DNA from: an uncultured Oscillibacter sp.
Lineage (GTDB): Bacteria > Bacillota > Clostridia > Oscillospirales > Oscillospiraceae
Reading direction: 5' to 3'
Length of the DNA: 64,000 nt
Assembly: GCF_900546705.1 (NCBI RefSeq)
Contig: NZ_URDP01000001.1
Span: 1-64,000, forward strand
The position numbers and the translations under genes are program-made. Numbering within the stretch: position 1 is the stretch's first letter; each line of letters begins with the position of its first letter. This document shows positions 24,239-33,796 of the stretch, piece by piece. The notes under the pieces are model-generated. The model made no database searches, was not told the DNA's origin, and saw only the letters and a program-made list of their open reading frames with translations.

Positions 24239-25750
24239 ATGGATACATTCAGCAGGATCATCAATGCAGTCAACAATATTATCTGGAGCAATGCTCTGGT
24301 CATTGTTCTGGTTAGCGTTGGCATCTTCTTCACAATCCTCACCAAAGGAGCGCAGTTTAGACTTTTCAAGCAGATGTTTGTGCATATGTTTGAAAAGGAC
24401 GCAAGCTCCGCGAAGATCAAGCTCACGCCTTACCAGGCGTTTGCTACAACAGTAGGCTGCCGTGTCGGCACCGGAAATATTGCGGGCGTTGCCACGGCAA
24501 TCTACTTTGGCGGGCCCGGCGCAGTTGTCTGGATGTGGATTACAGCCCTTTTTGGGGCGGCTTCCAGCCTGATCGAGTCTCTCCTGGGGTCCGCTTACAA
24601 GGATCGATATGATAATGAGATCTGCGGCGGCCCCTCTTACTACATGGAAAAGGGCCTGCGGTGCAAGCCGCTGGGAGTCTTGTATGCCATTGCAGTGCTG
24701 GTCGGCCCGGTGTTTATGATGTCCGCCTTGCAGACCAAGACGGCTGTGACATCTCTTTCCGAGGCATTTGGCGCGTCCCAGGGCGTTTTCACGGTTATCA
24801 TGGCGGCCCTGGTTGCGGCTGTGGTTGTGGGAGGCCTCACAAGAATCGGCAAAGTGGCTGAGCTGATGGCACCGATCATGTGTGCGGTGTTCATGCTGAT
24901 CGGCATCATCATCACCGTGCTGAATATTGAAAGACTTCCCGGAGTGATTTCCATTATGTTTCGGTCCGCGTTTTCCACGGACTCGGTGTATGGAGCGATT
25001 TTCGGTACAATGGTTCAGTGGGGCGTTAAAAGAGGACTCTATTCCAACGATGCAGGCAACGGCATGGGGCCGCTGGTGTCCTCCTCGGCCGACTGCGCGC
25101 ATCCGGTCAAGCAGGGCCTGGTGCAGGCGCTCTCGGTTTATGTGGATACGCTCCTGATCTGTTCCGTCACGGGCTTTTCCATTCTTCTGGCAGGCACCTA
25201 TAATGTTTCCAATGCGGCTGGAACCGGGTATATCACGGAGGGACTTCCGGGGGTCGAGTACGGTATCCTCTATATGCAAAGTGCAATGACACAGGCCATG
25301 GGCAGCTGGGGAAGCGTGGCAATGGCCCTGATTATCAGCATCTTTGTCTTTTCCACATTAACGGCATATGGCTACCAGGCAGATGTCAGCCTCAGATATC
25401 TTTGCGGAAAGAAAAAGTGGACGGCATGGATTGGACGGCCGCTGCTGCTCCTGGGGATTCTGCTTGGAGGTATTGTGGATGGGGAGGTTGTCTGGGCGAT
25501 GGGCGATACCGGCGCAGGGATCATGGCCTGGATCAATTTGCTTGCCATCGTTTTGCTGTCGCCTGTGGCGGTCAAGATTTTGAGAGACTATGACAACCAG
25601 AGGAAGGCCGGACTGAATCCGATCTTTGACCCGGAGACGGTTGGCATCAAAGACCCCAATGGCGTTTGGACAGAATGGGTTGAGAAAAAGCGGGCCCGGG
25701 GCGATTATGAAAACGAAAAGCTGGGGTATCGGAGCAAAGCCAAAGGATAA
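24239..25750 (+). CDS. AGCS sodium:amino-acid symporter
   Basis: 503 aa. ATG 24239 follows AAAGGAGGAG; the 25 extra upstream residues are not membrane-protein-like. It has roughly 10-11 membrane helices. The family motifs GTGNIAGVATAIYFGGPGAVVWMW and GLYSNDAGNGMGP mark the alanine/glycine:cation symporter (AGCS) class. It is the last gene of the LysR-controlled operon and would import the amino acid that the racemase and lyase process. A strong terminator follows. Confidence 0.92.
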   Translation: MDTFSRIINAVNNIIWSNALVIVLVSVGIFFTILTKGAQFRLFKQMFVHMFEKDASSAKIKLTPYQAFATTVGCRVGTGNIAGVATAIYFGGPGAVVWMWITALFGAASSLIESLLGSAYKDRYDNEICGGPSYYMEKGLRCKPLGVLYAIAVLVGPVFMMSALQTKTAVTSLSEAFGASQGVFTVIMAALVAAVVVGGLTRIGKVAELMAPIMCAVFMLIGIIITVLNIERLPGVISIMFRSAFSTDSVYGAIFGTMVQWGVKRGLYSNDAGNGMGPLVSSSADCAHPVKQGLVQALSVYVDTLLICSVTGFSILLAGTYNVSNAAGTGYITEGLPGVEYGILYMQSAMTQAMGSWGSVAMALIISIFVFSTLTAYGYQADVSLRYLCGKKKWTAWIGRPLLLLGILLGGIVDGEVVWAMGDTGAGIMAWINLLAIVLLSPVAVKILRDYDNQRKAGLNPIFDPETVGIKDPNGVWTEWVEKKRARGDYENEKLGYRSKAKG

Positions 25751-25849
25751 CGGCCTTTTGTCAGGCAACGGACCTGCAGAACAAAAAACGAAACAATAAC
25801 CGTAAAAATCCCGGGAGGAATCGTCTGCAGAATTTGCGGAGAAACTGAT

Positions 25850-25887
25850 AAAAGGCGGCAGCCAGTTTATCTGGCTGCCGCCTTTTT
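25850..25887. terminator. bidirectional terminator
   Basis: AAAGGCGGCAGCCAG/CTGGCTGCCGCCTTT hairpin with flanking A/T tracts, between the convergent carrier gene and the surface-protein gene. Confidence 0.9.
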
Positions 25888-25924
25888 AAATGATCTGCGA
25901 TCACCGCTGAAATTGTACGGGACA

Positions 25925-28900
25925 TTAGCTCCCCAGGTACCGGAAAAGGAAGGTGATCACCTGGGCCCGGGTACAGGGAGCGTCAGGGGAGAAGATCCCC
26001 GGGGCAGTGCCCAGGGAAATGCCCTGTTCTGCCGCCCACGCGGCTGCACTCCAATAGTAGGCGTCCGGCGGTACGTCGGAAAAGCGCCCGGAACCGGCGG
26101 CATCCCCGCTGTACCGGAAAAGGAAGGTAATAATCTGAGCCCGGGTACAGGGTGCGTACGGGGAAAAGACATCCGGGGCGGTGCCCAGAATAATGCCCTG
26201 TTCGGCTGCCCACACCACTGCGTCATGGAATCTGTCGGTGGAGGACACGTCCCGGAAGGGGGCGGCCTCCTGCCGGGGCTTGGGGCAGCCTGCGGCCCGC
26301 CAGAGCAGCACGGCTGCCTGGGCCCGGGTGCACACCTGGCCGGGAGAAAAGGTGTCCGGGGCGGTGCCCAGAGTAATGCCCTGCTCTGCCGCCCACAAAA
26401 CGGCCGGATAAAAGTAATCCGTCTCCCTTACGTCGGAAAAGGGATTGGAGGCGGGCGCCCGGTATCCAATCAGGTATCTGGAAAAATGCGGGGTGGTAAA
26501 GGAAACCTGCTCTGCCCGGGCATCGTAGGAGGTTTTCCGGGGAGAGAGGGTCCCCAGGTCGTCCAGATGATACACAGTGATGCCGTTGGCTTCCTGCCCG
26601 TGGGGCAGGACATAGGGAATGGTGACCGTGGCGCTGCCGCCGCCGAAGTGGGGAATTGCCGTGTCGCCGCTTCTCAGATACAGGTCAAAAACCGGTGCGC
26701 CGTCTGCTGCGGACTGCTGGGGTCCGCTGAGGTCCTCCGGAGCCACCGGTGTGACCTGGAGGACTACGTGGGTGTCCCGGGCCTGACTGGCCACCGCGGT
26801 GAGGGCAGTGGAATCCAGTGTGACGGTGGCCACGCCGGAGGTTACGGTGAGGGCGGCGCTTTCATGGCTCCCCAACGCGTCCAGAGAGGAGACCGGCAGA
26901 TGCACCTCCACCTGGCTGGCGCTGCCGCTTTCCACCACAATCTGGACCACCGGCGCCGTATGGCTCCCGGACACGGCTTCCAGCACCTGCTCCACGGCCT
27001 GGTCCATGGTCCCGGTGTCAATCTCGGCTTTCGCGGTGTCGCCGGAGATGGTTGGCGTCACCTGCGTGGAGACGGTGGTACTGCCGTCGGAGGTCTCCGG
27101 AGGCTGTACGGCGGGCGGGGTGCTGTCGCCGGAACCGCCGCCGGGGACGTCGGTTCCCACGGAATACATACCGCCGACGGTGCTGACGCGATAGCCGGGT
27201 GCAATGTATTCCGTGGGGTCAGCGGAAAAGCGACCGCCGGTAATGGTGAGGGCGCCGCTCTGCGCCGGAGAGTCCACACGGAGGTGTCCGCTGAAGCTGC
27301 CGCTGTGGATGTGGGCGGAAATTCGGCTGCCGGTGAGCCACACGGCGTTTTCCAAGGCAGCCACCTCCGTGCCGCTGAGAACGGCGGTAATGCCGTCGGA
27401 GACGGCGGAGGCGGTGTCTGCGGCGAGAATGCCCGTGCGGACGCTGCGGATGACGCAGTCCCGGACCGATACGTCTGCGGCGTCCCGCAGCTCCAGAGCA
27501 ATGCGCTCCGGAGCGGAGCCGTCGGGGGCACCGGAGATGGTGACACCGGAGACGGTGCCGCTGACCGGACCGGCGGAGCCGCCGGCCTGAATAAGGGCGG
27601 ACTGCCCGCCCGGCGCTCCGTTCACAGAGCCGCCGGAAATGGAAAAGGAACCGGCGTCAAAGCTGTATGCGCTGTGAATGACATTTTGCACATGGACATT
27701 TTCGGCAATTACCTGGGTGTCCGGGGCGGCGTCGGCCGGAACATGGAGCACGCTGGCCGTCTCAAAGTCCTCCAGCGTCACGTCGGAAAGGCGGAACGTG
27801 CCGCCGATTACCTCTATGTACGCGTCGGACTGCCCGCGAATGGCGAAGCCGTTCCCGTCCAGAGTGAGATCACTCGGAATGGTCAGCTTTTCACGCAGCG
27901 TCACGTCGCAGGGAAGGCGGACCACGCCGCCGGAAGCGGCGGCGATTTCCGCTGCCAGGTCAAATTCAAAGTCCACGTTCTGCCCGCAGTTGGTGAAGGT
28001 ATTGGACTTGGCCGCGTCGGGGTCCAGATAAGTGCGGTCGCCGTCGGCGTCGTAGTAGGTCTCCTTGACAATGCCGATGCCGCAGTTTGCAATGCGGTTA
28101 TCCCGGATACGGGTGATTTTTCCGTTCCGCAGCACCAGAACGCCGCAGGCGGACCAGCTGTCGGACTGGGAGACATAGCCGTCAATGGTGTTTCCGGTGA
28201 TGACTGCTTCGGCTCCCAGATCGATCTGAATTCCGTTTCCGGCAGCGCCCGGATAGGGGCGGCAGTCAATGGTATTTCCGGTAATGACGGCGCTGCCGCC
28301 CTTTACGGTGATGCTGTTTTTGGTAAAGCCGGAGAACCGGCACGCCTCAATGAAGATGCGGCCGGTGCCGGGGTCAGAATTGCTGCCGGCCTGGATGCCG
28401 GACGTATTGTTGTGGCTGTTGGCTTCGACACCCCGCAGGTGAATGCCGGACATGGAAAAATCCACGTCTCCGCCGGAGATCTGGAGCAATGCGGTGGGCT
28501 CCGCCGCGGCCTGAAAAATGGTCTGCTCCATGCCGGCACCGGTGAGGGAGAGATCTTTCCCAATGGTCAGGGGGCCGCTGAGAATGTAGGTGCCGGCGGC
28601 AAATTCGATGGCGGTGCCGGGCTTGGTATCGGCGGCGTAGGGAGAGGAGGAATCCAGAAGATCCTCCAAAACGGCGGACGAATCCACCAGATAGGTCACG
28701 TCCTCCACCTGTCCGTAGACATCGCCCACCAGGCCGGGGCCGTAGCCGCTGCCCCAGACGTGCCAGATACTGTTGACGGCGTCCATGGTGACATGGCGGA
28801 CATCCAGCGTGCCGGTCCGGGCGGCGGAGGCGCTGACATAGGCGTGAAGATACACGTTTTCCAGCAGGGCGCTGCCCACGTCGCCGTCAGCATTCTGGGG

Positions 28901-29539
28901 ATTGAAAAAAATGGAGCCGCTGAACACCTCGCCGTTCTCTCCGTCGGGATGGACCACCGGCAGCAGGGTGCAGTTTTGCAGGGAGAAGTCCCTGCCCATG
29001 ACCTCGATGGCCTTGTTGGGAACGGACTTGCTTTGGAAGTCCACTCCGTCAATGGTGATGCCGTCACCCCACACGGAGACGAAATCCTGGGTGGCCCAGG
29101 CGCCGTTGGCGCTGTCCACATCCGTGGTAATTACCACGTTGCCGCCTCCCACAATGGTCAGGCCGTCGGCGTACAGAGGGAGGTACCAGCCTCCCTGGCC
29201 GGGCTCGTCCCAGTGGGCGTATTGGGTCAGGTGTTCCCGGGTGAGGGTGTAGACGCCCTCGGCCAGGTGCCAGGTCTGTCCGGCCTCCTGCCCGGCAATG
29301 GCGGCGGCCAGATCGTCGGCGGTGCGGAGTTCCAGCACGTCGCCGTCAGAGGGGCGCTCTTCCTCTGTCGGGGCGGGGGACAAAGATTCCGAGGCCGGAA
29401 GAGAAAAATCCACCGTCTCTGCCGGAGGGGAAGAAGATGCGGATGTAGGTTCTTCGGCCTGGGCAGAAAACGGCGGCGCGGTCAGAAGCAGTGCACAGGC
29501 CAGCGCGGCGCTGAATAGACGCAGGGGGGTGTTTTTCAT
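25925..29539 (-). CDS. SLH-anchored beta-helix surface protein
   Basis: 1204 aa. ATG 29539 has GAGG 9 nt upstream. The signal peptide MKNTPLRLFSAALACALLL...AQA is followed by a Ser/Pro-rich linker. From ~80 to ~760 there are many short turns with Asn/Gly and IxGNTIxG or VxGGTFRLSDVTLEDF repeats, typical of right-handed parallel beta-helix (pectate-lyase-like, NosD-type) repeats. A linker region with beta-sandwich character follows. The C-terminus has three SLH domains at ~1030-1204 (FSDV..., AAEQGI-LGTAPD-FSP---CTRAQ repeated), which bind secondary wall polymer. It is therefore a cell-surface protein, perhaps a glycan-binding or -cleaving protein or an adhesin. No catalytic residues can be assigned. 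Confidence 0.85.
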   Translation of the reverse strand: MKNTPLRLFSAALACALLLTAPPFSAQAEEPTSASSSPPAETVDFSLPASESLSPAPTEEERPSDGDVLELRTADDLAAAIAGQEAGQTWHLAEGVYTLTREHLTQYAHWDEPGQGGWYLPLYADGLTIVGGGNVVITTDVDSANGAWATQDFVSVWGDGITIDGVDFQSKSVPNKAIEVMGRDFSLQNCTLLPVVHPDGENGEVFSGSIFFNPQNADGDVGSALLENVYLHAYVSASAARTGTLDVRHVTMDAVNSIWHVWGSGYGPGLVGDVYGQVEDVTYLVDSSAVLEDLLDSSSPYAADTKPGTAIEFAAGTYILSGPLTIGKDLSLTGAGMEQTIFQAAAEPTALLQISGGDVDFSMSGIHLRGVEANSHNNTSGIQAGSNSDPGTGRIFIEACRFSGFTKNSITVKGGSAVITGNTIDCRPYPGAAGNGIQIDLGAEAVITGNTIDGYVSQSDSWSACGVLVLRNGKITRIRDNRIANCGIGIVKETYYDADGDRTYLDPDAAKSNTFTNCGQNVDFEFDLAAEIAAASGGVVRLPCDVTLREKLTIPSDLTLDGNGFAIRGQSDAYIEVIGGTFRLSDVTLEDFETASVLHVPADAAPDTQVIAENVHVQNVIHSAYSFDAGSFSISGGSVNGAPGGQSALIQAGGSAGPVSGTVSGVTISGAPDGSAPERIALELRDAADVSVRDCVIRSVRTGILAADTASAVSDGITAVLSGTEVAALENAVWLTGSRISAHIHSGSFSGHLRVDSPAQSGALTITGGRFSADPTEYIAPGYRVSTVGGMYSVGTDVPGGGSGDSTPPAVQPPETSDGSTTVSTQVTPTISGDTAKAEIDTGTMDQAVEQVLEAVSGSHTAPVVQIVVESGSASQVEVHLPVSSLDALGSHESAALTVTSGVATVTLDSTALTAVASQARDTHVVLQVTPVAPEDLSGPQQSAADGAPVFDLYLRSGDTAIPHFGGGSATVTIPYVLPHGQEANGITVYHLDDLGTLSPRKTSYDARAEQVSFTTPHFSRYLIGYRAPASNPFSDVRETDYFYPAVLWAAEQGITLGTAPDTFSPGQVCTRAQAAVLLWRAAGCPKPRQEAAPFRDVSSTDRFHDAVVWAAEQGIILGTAPDVFSPYAPCTRAQIITFLFRYSGDAAGSGRFSDVPPDAYYWSAAAWAAEQGISLGTAPGIFSPDAPCTRAQVITFLFRYLGS

Positions 29540-29779
29540 GAACAATTTCCTCATTTTCGGGTTGATATGACGGGGAATTTGTGTGCCGGTGTTCGGCAGG
29601 CCGTCCCACGGTAAAACGGGGCAGCTGAAATGGGGCCATTGTACCGTTAAATCAATAAAAGCGCAAGAAAAAAGTGCTGGAAACTGGGGAAAATACTGTA
29701 AAATATGGAACTTGAAAAACTTTCTGCGGGCATGCAGCTGCGGCGGCTGCCTGCCCGCGCAGGCGGTCGGCAGGCGGCC

Positions 29780-29807
29780 TTGACAAACTGGTAAAACTGC
29801 CTATAAT
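29780..29807 (+). promoter_or_regulatory. promoter of MarR/MATE unit
   Basis: TTGACA (29780-29785) and TATAAT (29802-29807), spacing 16. The palindrome starts 3 nt downstream. Confidence 0.85.
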
Positions 29808-29809
29808 AT

Positions 29810-29821
29810 GTAATTGGTTAC
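29810..29821. promoter_or_regulatory. MarR operator 1
   Basis: GTAATTGGTTAC, a GTAA-N4-TTAC palindrome at the predicted transcription start of the MarR gene. It matches the palindrome before the MATE gene. Confidence 0.7.
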
Positions 29822-29839
29822 TTATTTGGAGGGATAGCT

Positions 29840-30280
29840 ATGCCAGCTGCCATGCCGTTCGGCCTGAAAATTGCGATCATCAACCGTGCATTCTGCAAGA
29901 GGATGGACGAAAAAGCCAGCACCCTGGGGCTGACATCCGTGCAGCTGCGGGTGCTGGGGTCCATCAGCCGCCTGGAGGCGTCCGGTGAGACGGAGATCCA
30001 CCAAAACGACCTGGAGCGGATCGAACATGTGACGCATCCGGCTATGACCAAGCTGTTGCAGCGCCTGGAGAGCAAGGGGTTCATTCGGTGTGTACCCAGC
30101 GCCAGAGACCGGCGGTACAAGAAGATCACCTGCACAGAGCGGTCTGCCGGAATCTACAAGGTGATTCTGGCTCAGGATGCGCAGGTGCTGGAGGAGCTCT
30201 GCGGAAACTTTTCCCATGAGCAGAAGCAGGCTCTGCAGCAGATTGCGGATATGCTTTTGAAAAATATTGATGCAAAGTAA
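29840..30280 (+). CDS. MarR-family repressor
   Basis: 146 aa. The start at 29840 follows TTGGAGGG. Winged helix: LTSVQLRVLGSISRL, NDLERIEHVTHPAMTKLLQRLESKGFIRCVPSARDRRYKKITCTE, with the DxR wing. Helices at both ends form the dimer interface. It lies directly upstream of a MATE efflux gene, and the same palindrome occurs in front of both genes, so it probably represses both until a toxic ligand binds. Confidence 0.9.
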   Translation: MPAAMPFGLKIAIINRAFCKRMDEKASTLGLTSVQLRVLGSISRLEASGETEIHQNDLERIEHVTHPAMTKLLQRLESKGFIRCVPSARDRRYKKITCTERSAGIYKVILAQDAQVLEELCGNFSHEQKQALQQIADMLLKNIDAK

Positions 30281-30309
30281 GTTTCGGATGGGAAAACTGA
30301 ATTCCCCAG

Positions 30310-30352
30310 GCAGTGTGCCGAGGATATTGCTCGGCGCACTGTCTGCTTTTTT
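30310..30352 (+). terminator. terminator between marR and MATE gene
   Basis: GCAGTGTGCCGA pairs with TCGGCGCACTG (one mismatch), followed by TTTTTT. It means the MATE gene needs its own promoter or readthrough. Confidence 0.75.
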
Positions 30353-30362
30353 ATCCAAATAC

Positions 30363-30374
30363 GTAACTAGTTAC
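30363..30374. promoter_or_regulatory. MarR operator 2
   Basis: GTAACTAGTTAC, a perfect 12-bp palindrome of the same GTAA-N4-TTAC type as 29810-29821, 22 nt before the MATE start codon. Confidence 0.75.
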
Positions 30375-30396
30375 TTAAAAAGGAGAATCAGAACCT

Positions 30397-31779
30397 ATGG
30401 AAGAATCAACCGCACAGACCAAAAGTCCGTTTTCCACAGAGCCCATCGGACGGCTGATCGCAAAATTTGCCGTCCCCTGTGTAATTTCTCTGCTGGTGAA
30501 CTCACTGTATAACATTGTGGACCAGATCTTTATCGGCTGGGGTGTGGGGTACCTGGGCAACGGCGCCACCAACGTGGTGTTTCCCATTACGATCATTGCC
30601 CTGGCGCTCTCGCTGATGATCGGCGACGGCGGCGCCGCCTACCTGAGCTTGAAGCTGGGCGAGGGTGACACGGCCAGCGCGAAAAAGGGCGTGGGCAACG
30701 CTATTGCCATGGTGACGGTGGTGAGCATCGTGCTGCTGGCAGTGTTCCTGGTGTTCATCAATCCGATCCTGACGCTGTTCGGCGCCACGGACGCCCTGCG
30801 TTCCTATGCGCTGGAGTATGGCTGTGTCATCGGCATCGGACTGCCCTTCATGATGATCCCGGCGGCAATCAACTCCATGATCCGGGCAGACGGCAGCCCC
30901 AAGTACGCAATGTTTTCCATGGTGCTGGGTGCCGTCATCAACACGGTGTTTGACCCCATCTTCATTTTTGTGTTTCACATGGGGGTACGGGGTGCCGCCA
31001 TTGCCACGGTTATGGGGCAGGTGGCATCTTTTGTGGTGTCTGTTGTATACATCGCCCGATTCAGGACTTTTCGCCTGGAGCTGCCCGACCTGCGCCTGAA
31101 CGGCAGAACCTGCAGGAAGGTGCTCAGCCTGGGCATCAGCAGCTTTATCACCCAAATTGCCATTACCATCGTCATGGCGCTGTCCAACAATCTGTTGGTG
31201 GCCTATGGCGCCGACTCCGTCTACGGTTCGGAGATCCCTCTGACGGCTATGGGCATCGTCATGAAAGTCAACCAGATCCTCATCTCCATTCTGGTGGGCA
31301 TCTCCACCGGCGCCCAGCCTATTATCGGTTATAACTACGGCTCCAAGAATTTTGAGCGGGTGAAGAAGGCCTTCGATATCGCACTGGTGGCATCGGAAAT
31401 TGTGGCAATCCTTGCGTTTTTGGTTTTCCAGTTTGCACCTATGAGCGTCGTCTCCCTGTTCGGCTCTGAGGAGGGACTGTACAACGAGTTTGCAGTCATG
31501 TCATTCCGAATTTTCCTGCTGTGCTGCCCGCTGACCGGCTTTCAGACGGTGGCGGCCATCTATCTGCAGGCAATCGGCAAGCCCGCCAAATCCGCGCTGC
31601 TCTCGCTGTCGCGGCAGATCATCTTCTTTGTGCCCACGGTAGTCATCCTGCCCATGTTCCTGGGCGTGACGGGCGTCCTGTGGACGGGGCCTGTGGCGGA
31701 CGGCTTGGCCTTCATTCTGGCAGTGATCCTCATCATTTATGAGCGCAGGCAGCTCAAAGACGCGGAGTCTTCCGTGTGA
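30397..31779 (+). CDS. MATE-family multidrug efflux pump
   Basis: 460 aa. AAAGGAG lies upstream of ATG 30397. Twelve membrane helices in two six-helix halves are apparent. The N-half includes PCVISLLVNSLYNIVDQIFIGWGVG and GDGGAAYLSLKLGEG, the MepA-like arrangement. It would expel cationic drugs using sodium or proton gradients. Regulated by the adjacent MarR protein through the twin palindromes. Confidence 0.92.
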   Translation: MEESTAQTKSPFSTEPIGRLIAKFAVPCVISLLVNSLYNIVDQIFIGWGVGYLGNGATNVVFPITIIALALSLMIGDGGAAYLSLKLGEGDTASAKKGVGNAIAMVTVVSIVLLAVFLVFINPILTLFGATDALRSYALEYGCVIGIGLPFMMIPAAINSMIRADGSPKYAMFSMVLGAVINTVFDPIFIFVFHMGVRGAAIATVMGQVASFVVSVVYIARFRTFRLELPDLRLNGRTCRKVLSLGISSFITQIAITIVMALSNNLLVAYGADSVYGSEIPLTAMGIVMKVNQILISILVGISTGAQPIIGYNYGSKNFERVKKAFDIALVASEIVAILAFLVFQFAPMSVVSLFGSEEGLYNEFAVMSFRIFLLCCPLTGFQTVAAIYLQAIGKPAKSALLSLSRQIIFFVPTVVILPMFLGVTGVLWTGPVADGLAFILAVILIIYERRQLKDAESSV

Positions 31780-31826
31780 CCCGAAGGAGGGAATCCGGGG
31801 CGTTTTAAGAAAGGAGAGCACAGCAT

Positions 31827-32405
31827 ATGAAAAACAGAGTCATTACCATCAGCCGGGAATTCGGCAGCGGCGGGCGCACCATCGGCAAAAGGGTGGCGGA
31901 GGAGCTGAAAATCCCCTGCTACGACAGTGAGCTCATTGAAAAGGTGGCAGCGGAGAGCGGTTTCAACGAAACCTACATTCAGGACGCCGGGGAATACGCC
32001 CCCGGGGGATTCTTGGCATCGGCGTTCTCGCACCGCAGTTCCGGCCCCAACAACGCAGACTACCTCTGGAAGATCCAGTACAAAATCATCACGGAGCTGG
32101 CGGAAAAGGGACCGTGCGTCATTGTGGGCCGGTGCGCCGACTATATTCTGCGGGACAAGGCGGACTGCCTGAAGGTCTTTATCCATGCGGACATGGCGTT
32201 CCGGGCGGAGCGGATTGTGAAGGAATACGGCCAGCGGGAGGAGTCCCCGGAGCAGCGGCTTCGGGACAAGGACAAGCGCCGGGCGGCCTATCACCGGTTT
32301 TACACCAACATGAAGTGGGGCCATGCCCAGAACTACGACATCACGCTCAACAGCGGGTCGCTGGGAATTGACCGGTGTGTGGAGATCATCAAGGGCCTTT
32401 ATTGA
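31827..32405 (+). CDS. cytidylate kinase-like protein
   Basis: 192 aa. AAAGGAGAG lies upstream of ATG 31827. The N-terminus VITISREFGSGGRTIGKRVAEELKIPCYD is the P-loop (GSGGRTIG) of the Cytidylate_kin2 family. CVIVGRCADYIL and a lid rich in Arg/Lys (RDKDKRRAAYHRFY) follow. Clostridia carry several of these besides true Cmk, and their substrates are unknown. It lies 47 nt after the MATE gene and is probably cotranscribed. Confidence 0.85.
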   Translation: MKNRVITISREFGSGGRTIGKRVAEELKIPCYDSELIEKVAAESGFNETYIQDAGEYAPGGFLASAFSHRSSGPNNADYLWKIQYKIITELAEKGPCVIVGRCADYILRDKADCLKVFIHADMAFRAERIVKEYGQREESPEQRLRDKDKRRAAYHRFYTNMKWGHAQNYDITLNSGSLGIDRCVEIIKGLY

Positions 32406-32451
32406 AGCAGGCTCCGGTACGCGTGCCGGAAGGGCGAATACGCCTGAAAGA

Positions 32452-32496
32452 AAAGCAGCCGGGGAACGAACAATCCGTTCGTTTCCCGGCTGCTTT
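32452..32496. terminator. convergent terminator
   Basis: AAAGCAGCCGGGGAACGAA pairs with TTCGTTTCCCGGCTGCTTT (one mismatch) between the kinase-like gene and the MFS gene. Confidence 0.85.
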
Positions 32497-32513
32497 CTGC
32501 GCAGAATGCCCGA

Positions 32514-33692
32514 TCAGGCGTTGGCGGGGGAAGCTTTGAGCTTGCGGTAGTAGCGATCCACATACGCCGCATAGACAATACCGCCGATGACGTAGGCGAT
32601 GGCGGTCAGGGCGAAGCCCACCGGCAGGCCCACCGGCTCCTGCAGGCAGCCCATCAGCAAAGAGCCGATGCCGATGCCCACGTCGTAGGAGAGCATGTAG
32701 GTGGCGTTTGCCACGCCGCGCTTGGGCGCCGGGGTTGTGCCGGTGACAAAGGACTGGAAGAGCGGCTGCAAGATTCCGTACCCGATGCCGAAGAAGACGC
32801 CGGCCGCAAGCAAGTGCACACCGGTGGACAAAAACAGATAGCTGACCATGGTGAGAACCAGGATCGCCAGGCTGGCATAGACCAGAAGACGGTGACTGCC
32901 TGCGTCAATCTGCTTCTGCGTGGACAGCTTGGAGGCCAGCATTCCCACCACCAGGCAGATGTAGAAGTAGGGGAGGAAAGAGGTCAGCTCCTTTTCCTGG
33001 GCCAGAATGGAGGAATAGGCGATCACCGCGCCGTAGGGGATCATCAAAAACATCATGTTGAACATGAAGGGGAGTGCGGGGCCGTAAATGGTGTCCCGGA
33101 TGGAAAATTTCTTCCGCTCCACTTTGGGATAGCGGATGCGGCAGCAGGAGACGCAGACCAGTGCCGCCACCGTGATGGCAAAAATCGTCAGGAACGAGGC
33201 TCTGCTGCTGAGGTTTTCCTGTACCTGAAGGCCCACGTAGGGACCCAGCGCCATGCCGATGGACACAGTGAAGGCGAACCGGCTGATGCCCTCGGTAATT
33301 TTGGAGCGGGGCAGAACGTCGCCGGCCAGGGTCATGGTGGCCGAACCGCACACGGAGTAGACGGCGCCCATGTACAGCCGGATGACGATCAGCGCGCCGA
33401 ACAGGGGAAAGGCGATAAAGGCGGGAAACGAGAGGCAGAACAGCGCCAGAAACAGCAGGTATACCCGGTAGCGGTTGAAGTTGTCCAGCAGATATCCTGC
33501 CACGGGGCGGAATAAAATGGTGGCCACGGACATGGCGGTCAGCACGATGCCGATTTTTGAGCCGGTGATGCCGATTTCCTCACAGTAGATGGGAATAATG
33601 GGAATCGAGGCGTAAAAGGCTGCCAAAACCAGCAAATTTGTGATAAAGAGCAGGACAAACCTTCGGTTCCAAATTTTTTCGGTGGTTTCCAT
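32514..33692 (-). CDS. MFS transporter (efflux type)
   Basis: 392 aa. ATG 33692 follows AAAGGAG; the 14 upstream codons overlap the operator region and are excluded. Twelve membrane helices are visible. Motif A-like GYLLDNFNRYRVY lies between helices 2 and 3, and a second DxG pattern lies in the C-half. Likely drug or metabolite:proton antiporter. Divergent from a MarR regulator with two matching operators in the shared promoter region. Confidence 0.88.
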   Translation of the reverse strand: METTEKIWNRRFVLLFITNLLVLAAFYASIPIIPIYCEEIGITGSKIGIVLTAMSVATILFRPVAGYLLDNFNRYRVYLLFLALFCLSFPAFIAFPLFGALIVIRLYMGAVYSVCGSATMTLAGDVLPRSKITEGISRFAFTVSIGMALGPYVGLQVQENLSSRASFLTIFAITVAALVCVSCCRIRYPKVERKKFSIRDTIYGPALPFMFNMMFLMIPYGAVIAYSSILAQEKELTSFLPYFYICLVVGMLASKLSTQKQIDAGSHRLLVYASLAILVLTMVSYLFLSTGVHLLAAGVFFGIGYGILQPLFQSFVTGTTPAPKRGVANATYMLSYDVGIGIGSLLMGCLQEPVGLPVGFALTAIAYVIGGIVYAAYVDRYYRKLKASPANA

Positions 33693-33727
33693 AGGGACAA
33701 AACTCCTTTGTACAATCAAACAATATG

Positions 33728-33741
33728 GTGGCACTTGCCAC
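33728..33741. promoter_or_regulatory. MarR-type operator A
   Basis: GTGGCACTTGCCAC, a 6-2-6 perfect palindrome in the divergent region, near the MFS transcription start. Confidence 0.7.
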
Positions 33742-33782
33742 TATATGAGCATAACACAAGACGCTCCACACGTCAATATCTG

Positions 33783-33796
33783 GTTGCACATGCCAC
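33783..33796. promoter_or_regulatory. MarR-type operator B
   Basis: GTTGCACATGCCAC, 12 of 14 identical to operator A. It overlaps the predicted -35 box of the MarR gene. Confidence 0.7.

Larger units (their letters stand above)
29540..29839. other. 300-bp intergenic region between divergent genes
   Basis: Apart from the MarR promoter and operator at its right end, I see no gene or clear structure. The middle part is AT-rich and should hold the promoter of the surface-protein gene. Confidence 0.5.

Noticed and set aside
25913..29518. 1201-codon open frame on the plus strand
   Set aside because: It is antisense to the SLH surface protein, which has a signal peptide, SLH domains and a ribosome site. 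The plus-strand product is low-complexity Gly/Ala/Val/His-rich without family features, as expected of a GC-biased shadow.
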